Shown in pieces: positions 63,349-64,000 of a stretch of 64,000 bases of DNA. The notes under the pieces are model-generated. The model was not told where the DNA came from, did not search any database, and saw nothing but the letters and a program-made list of their open reading frames with translations. The stretch's first letter is position 1. Each line of letters starts with the position of its first letter. Location: NCBI RefSeq assembly GCF_012933545.1, contig NZ_JAADJU010000006.1, forward strand, positions 1 through 64,000, in the 5' to 3' direction. Source of the stretch: Rouxiella aceris. Its GTDB lineage: Bacteria; Pseudomonadota; Gammaproteobacteria; Enterobacterales; Enterobacteriaceae. Both the position numbers and the translations under genes were made by a program.

Positions 63349-64000
63349 ATGTTTAAGCAGCTACAGGATATGGCGCTGTTTGCTTTGGTGGCGGAATGCG
63401 GCAGTTTTACCCTCGCAGCCCGACGCGCAGGTTGCCCCAAGTCCAGCGTTAGCCAGCGTATCAGTCAGCTTGAGCAGAAGTTGGGGATCCGTCTACTCAA
63501 CCGCACCACCCGGCAGTTGAATCTGACCTTTGCCGGTGAACGTTATCTGGTGCACTGTCAGGAGATGCTGCAGGCCAGCGAACGAGCGGAACTGGCGATC
63601 CTGCGCCTGAAGGATAATCCCAGTGGTCGCTTGCGTATCACCAGTCCGGCAGGACTCGGGGCGACGTTGCTGGCGCGGATGAATGCGCAATTTGTGCAGC
63701 GTTATCCCGACGTTTCGCTGGAAGTCTCGGTGTCGGACAGCATGATAGACTTGGTGCAGGAAGGGTTTGACGTCGCGCTACGTACCGGTAAACCCCATGA
63801 CTCATCGCTGATCGGCCGCCCGCTGGGACACTGCCCACGCTATTTGCTGGCCTCGCCGGACTATATTGCCCGTCACCCGGCGCTGACCACACCGCAACAG
63901 CTGGAAATGCATCGCTGTATCGCCCATCAGGCGTGGAGCGAATGGGTTTTACACCAGGGAGAGACCTATCACCGCTGGGTGCTGCCACCGGCGCACAATA
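63349..64000 (+). CDS. LysR-family regulator (cut by window end)
   Basis: At least 217 residues with no stop before the window edge. The LysR HTH (residues 3-60: L-Q-D-M-A-L-F-A-L-V-A-E-C-G-S-F-T-L-A-A-R-R) is followed by an effector domain (G-R-L-R-I-T-S-P-A-G-L-G, D-V-A-L-R-T-G-K-P). It is divergent from the quinone-reductase-like gene. The ATG at 63349 has AGGTGAA upstream. It resembles the subgroup of DmlR/YafC-like regulators that control adjacent oxidoreductases. Confidence 0.9.
   Translation, partial: MFKQLQDMALFALVAECGSFTLAARRAGCPKSSVSQRISQLEQKLGIRLLNRTTRQLNLTFAGERYLVHCQEMLQASERAELAILRLKDNPSGRLRITSPAGLGATLLARMNAQFVQRYPDVSLEVSVSDSMIDLVQEGFDVALRTGKPHDSSLIGRPLGHCPRYLLASPDYIARHPALTTPQQLEMHRCIAHQAWSEWVLHQGETYHRWVLPPAHN

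Overview
The window is a chromosomal segment of an Enterobacterales bacterium. It opens in the 3' part of a 5S rRNA gene. From about 39 kb onward it follows the gene order of the E. coli 99-100 min region: leucine tRNAs, rsmC-holD-rimI, prfC, osmY, ytjA, yjjU-yjjV, deoCABD, then smp(ytjB) divergent from serB-radA-nadR. Protein similarity is high but not E. coli-level, tsgA sits where E. coli has yjjG, and an ovoA gene is present. This points to a plant- or environment-associated genus in or near Erwiniaceae, Pectobacteriaceae or Yersiniaceae; I cannot name the genus from sequence alone. There is no insertion sequence, prophage or CRISPR array.

Layout. 0-5.5 kb: end of an rRNA operon, a leftward operon (2-hydroxyacid dehydrogenase, MFS transporter, UPF0303 protein) and the divergent idnO-idnK-yhcH-type operon, together looking like a ketogluconate/gluconate module. 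5.5-8 kb: small accessory patch with two divergent phage-type regulators around a 21-bp palindrome, the relic of an HTH antitoxin, and a RES-type toxin-antitoxin pair. 8-18.6 kb: a pentose catabolic island: FGGY kinase, fucose-isomerase-like enzyme, split transketolase, SorC-type regulator and a complete sugar ABC importer with a DUF2291 lipoprotein. The enzyme set matches the transketolase route for D-apiose, a branched plant cell-wall sugar. Both operons carry the same operator motif. 18.8-24.1 kb: LysR with an NTF2-like protein, roxA, and ovoA for ovothiol. 24.4-30.7 kb: an AT-rich stretch of regulators (MarT/FidL-like pair, a LysR HTH fragment, a GlxA-type AraC regulator, a LacI regulator) and a YfiR-YfiN c-di-GMP module. 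30.9-39 kb: one-piece dihydroxyacetone kinase, SulP transporter coupled to carbonic anhydrase, ygiQ, a second diguanylate cyclase, a small membrane protein. 39.1-64 kb: three identical tRNA-Leu(CAG) genes, then the conserved backbone, ending with a secreted trypsin-like protease carrying a chitin-binding-like tail, a quinone-reductase-like enzyme and a LysR gene cut by the window edge.

How it fits together. Three carbon modules feed central metabolism. Ketogluconates would become gluconate 6-phosphate. D-apiose (inferred) would become xylulose 5-phosphate plus dihydroxyacetone phosphate. Deoxynucleosides enter through DeoCABD. Dihydroxyacetone kinase supplies DHAP independently. The deo control region keeps the E. 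coli logic: two candidate DeoR palindromes, and two CRP sites 52 bp apart around a CytR-like element. The apiose genes have their own regulator and a shared TGAATATATATTCA operator.
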